From the NCBI GenBank assembly GCA_964346355.1, contig CAYFUH010000008.1, positions 1 through 58,124 of the forward strand: a DNA stretch of 58,124 nt, given 5' to 3'. This document shows positions 57,711 to 58,124 of the stretch, one piece after another. Positions within the stretch are counted from its first letter, which is position 1. Each line of letters begins with the position of its first letter. The DNA is from UBA6115 sp964346355 (GTDB lineage: Bacteria > Bacillota > Clostridia > Christensenellales > Aristaeellaceae). The translations under genes were made by a program, and so were the position numbers. The notes under the pieces were generated by a model that searched no databases, was not told the origin of the DNA, and saw nothing but the letters and a program-made list of their open reading frames with translations.

Positions 57711-58124
57711 TCACAGCGCGAAGACCTTGCCGGGGTTAAGAATGCCGTTTGGGTCAAACACCTGCTTGATGCCGCGCATCAGGGCGATTTGGTCCTCACC
57801 CAGGGAGGCCAGCAAAAACTCCGCCTTGGCATGGCCGATGCCATGCTCGCCGGAGACTTCGCCCCGCATCTCATCCGCCAGCGCGTACAGCATGTCCATG
57901 GATGCCTGGCGGACGCGCTGCCACTCCTCCTCCCCCAGATTGTCCTTGCAGACATACAGATGCAGGTTGCCGTCGCCCGCGTGGCCAAAGGAAGGGATGC
58001 GCACATCCAAATCCACAGCGACCTGCCGGGCTTTTGCTACAAAGGCCGGGATCTGATCGCGCGGAATGACCACATCGCACTCATCCATGGAGGTGGTGCT
58101 GTTCTTGATGGCCTCCAAAAAGGC
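57711..58124 (-). CDS. C-terminal part of a GlcD-type FAD-linked oxidase, truncated by the window edge
   Basis: The last 137 residues of an FAD-binding (VAO/PCMH family) oxidase such as glycolate oxidase GlcD or D-lactate dehydrogenase. PSFGHAGDGNLHLYV carries the metal/substrate His residues, GEVSGEHGIGHAKAEFL a second His cluster, and KQVFDPNGILNPGKVF is the standard C-terminal end. The frame is open at the window edge. In Clostridia such proteins often pair with EtfAB, but that context lies outside the window. Confidence 0.88.
   Translation of the reverse strand, partial: AFLEAIKNSTTSMDECDVVIPRDQIPAFVAKARQVAVDLDVRIPSFGHAGDGNLHLYVCKDNLGEEEWQRVRQASMDMLYALADEMRGEVSGEHGIGHAKAEFLLASLGEDQIALMRGIKQVFDPNGILNPGKVFAL

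Noticed and set aside
1..58124. CRISPR array, insertion sequence, prophage or toxin-antitoxin system
   Set aside because: No regular direct repeats, transposase, integrase, phage or toxin-antitoxin genes were found on either strand.

Overview
This window is a GC-rich stretch of chromosome from a Gram-positive, Clostridia-like anaerobe (Bacillota). The evidence is gene content: a spoVB/mazG/hup/rqcP block, a CggR-type glycolysis operon, both ATP- and PPi-type phosphofructokinases, and a complete glycine reductase (Stickland) system with its selenocysteine machinery. I cannot name a genus. No insertion sequence, phage, CRISPR array or plasmid function was seen, so this looks like core plus metabolic chromosome.

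Layout. 1-5.4 kb: the 3' part of a CARDB-type membrane protein (+), then rqcP, hup, mazG and spoVB/murJ-like on the minus strand. 5.5-10 kb: gyrA and gyrB (minus). 10.3-13.1 kb: a secreted CapA-like protein (minus) and a COG2509-type FAD protein (plus), divergent. 13.2-18.4 kb: a five-gene branched-chain amino acid ABC transporter operon (livJHMGF). 18.5-21.9 kb: prmA, rsmE, mtaB and a HIT protein, i.e. ribosome and tRNA modification. 21.9-26.6 kb: cggR-pgk-tpiA-gpmI (gap and eno absent). 26.7-31 kb: a secreted metallo-beta-lactamase-fold protein, ATP-PFK, PPi-PFK and class II aldolase on the minus strand. 31.1-32.1 kb: an orphan acyltransferase-fold gene fired divergently from fba. 32.3-39.4 kb: a six-gene minus operon (DUF624-like, SAM methyltransferase, hslO, HEAT-like, zinc-ribbon/TPR/chitobiase-like protein, ftsH). 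39.6 kb: L-cysteine desulfidase. 40.9-48.9 kb: tandem glycine riboswitch, then grdX-grdE-grdB-trxB-trxA-grdA-grdC-grdD. 49-53.7 kb: selD (minus), then selA-selB-tRNA-Sec (plus). 53.8-58.1 kb: a MATE transporter, BrnQ, a double-GNAT protein and the 3' end of a GlcD-like FAD oxidase.

How it works together. The 40.9-53.7 kb block is a self-contained glycine-fermentation island. A glycine-sensing leader sits in front of glycine reductase. Thioredoxin reductase and thioredoxin supply electrons. GrdA, GrdB and, strikingly, SelD each carry an in-frame UGA at the position where selenocysteine is known, and the genes for making and inserting Sec, including tRNA-Sec(UCA), lie next door. Nearby cysteine desulfidase and two amino acid uptake systems (Liv, BrnQ) fit an amino-acid-fermenting life, while the glycolytic block with a PPi-PFK suggests energy-saving sugar metabolism.

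The individual families are known. What is less usual is the grd gene order, SelD itself being a selenoprotein, symmetric back-to-back promoters at fba and at selD/selA, two apparently near-leaderless genes, and an orphan E2-like protein that has lost its catalytic histidine.
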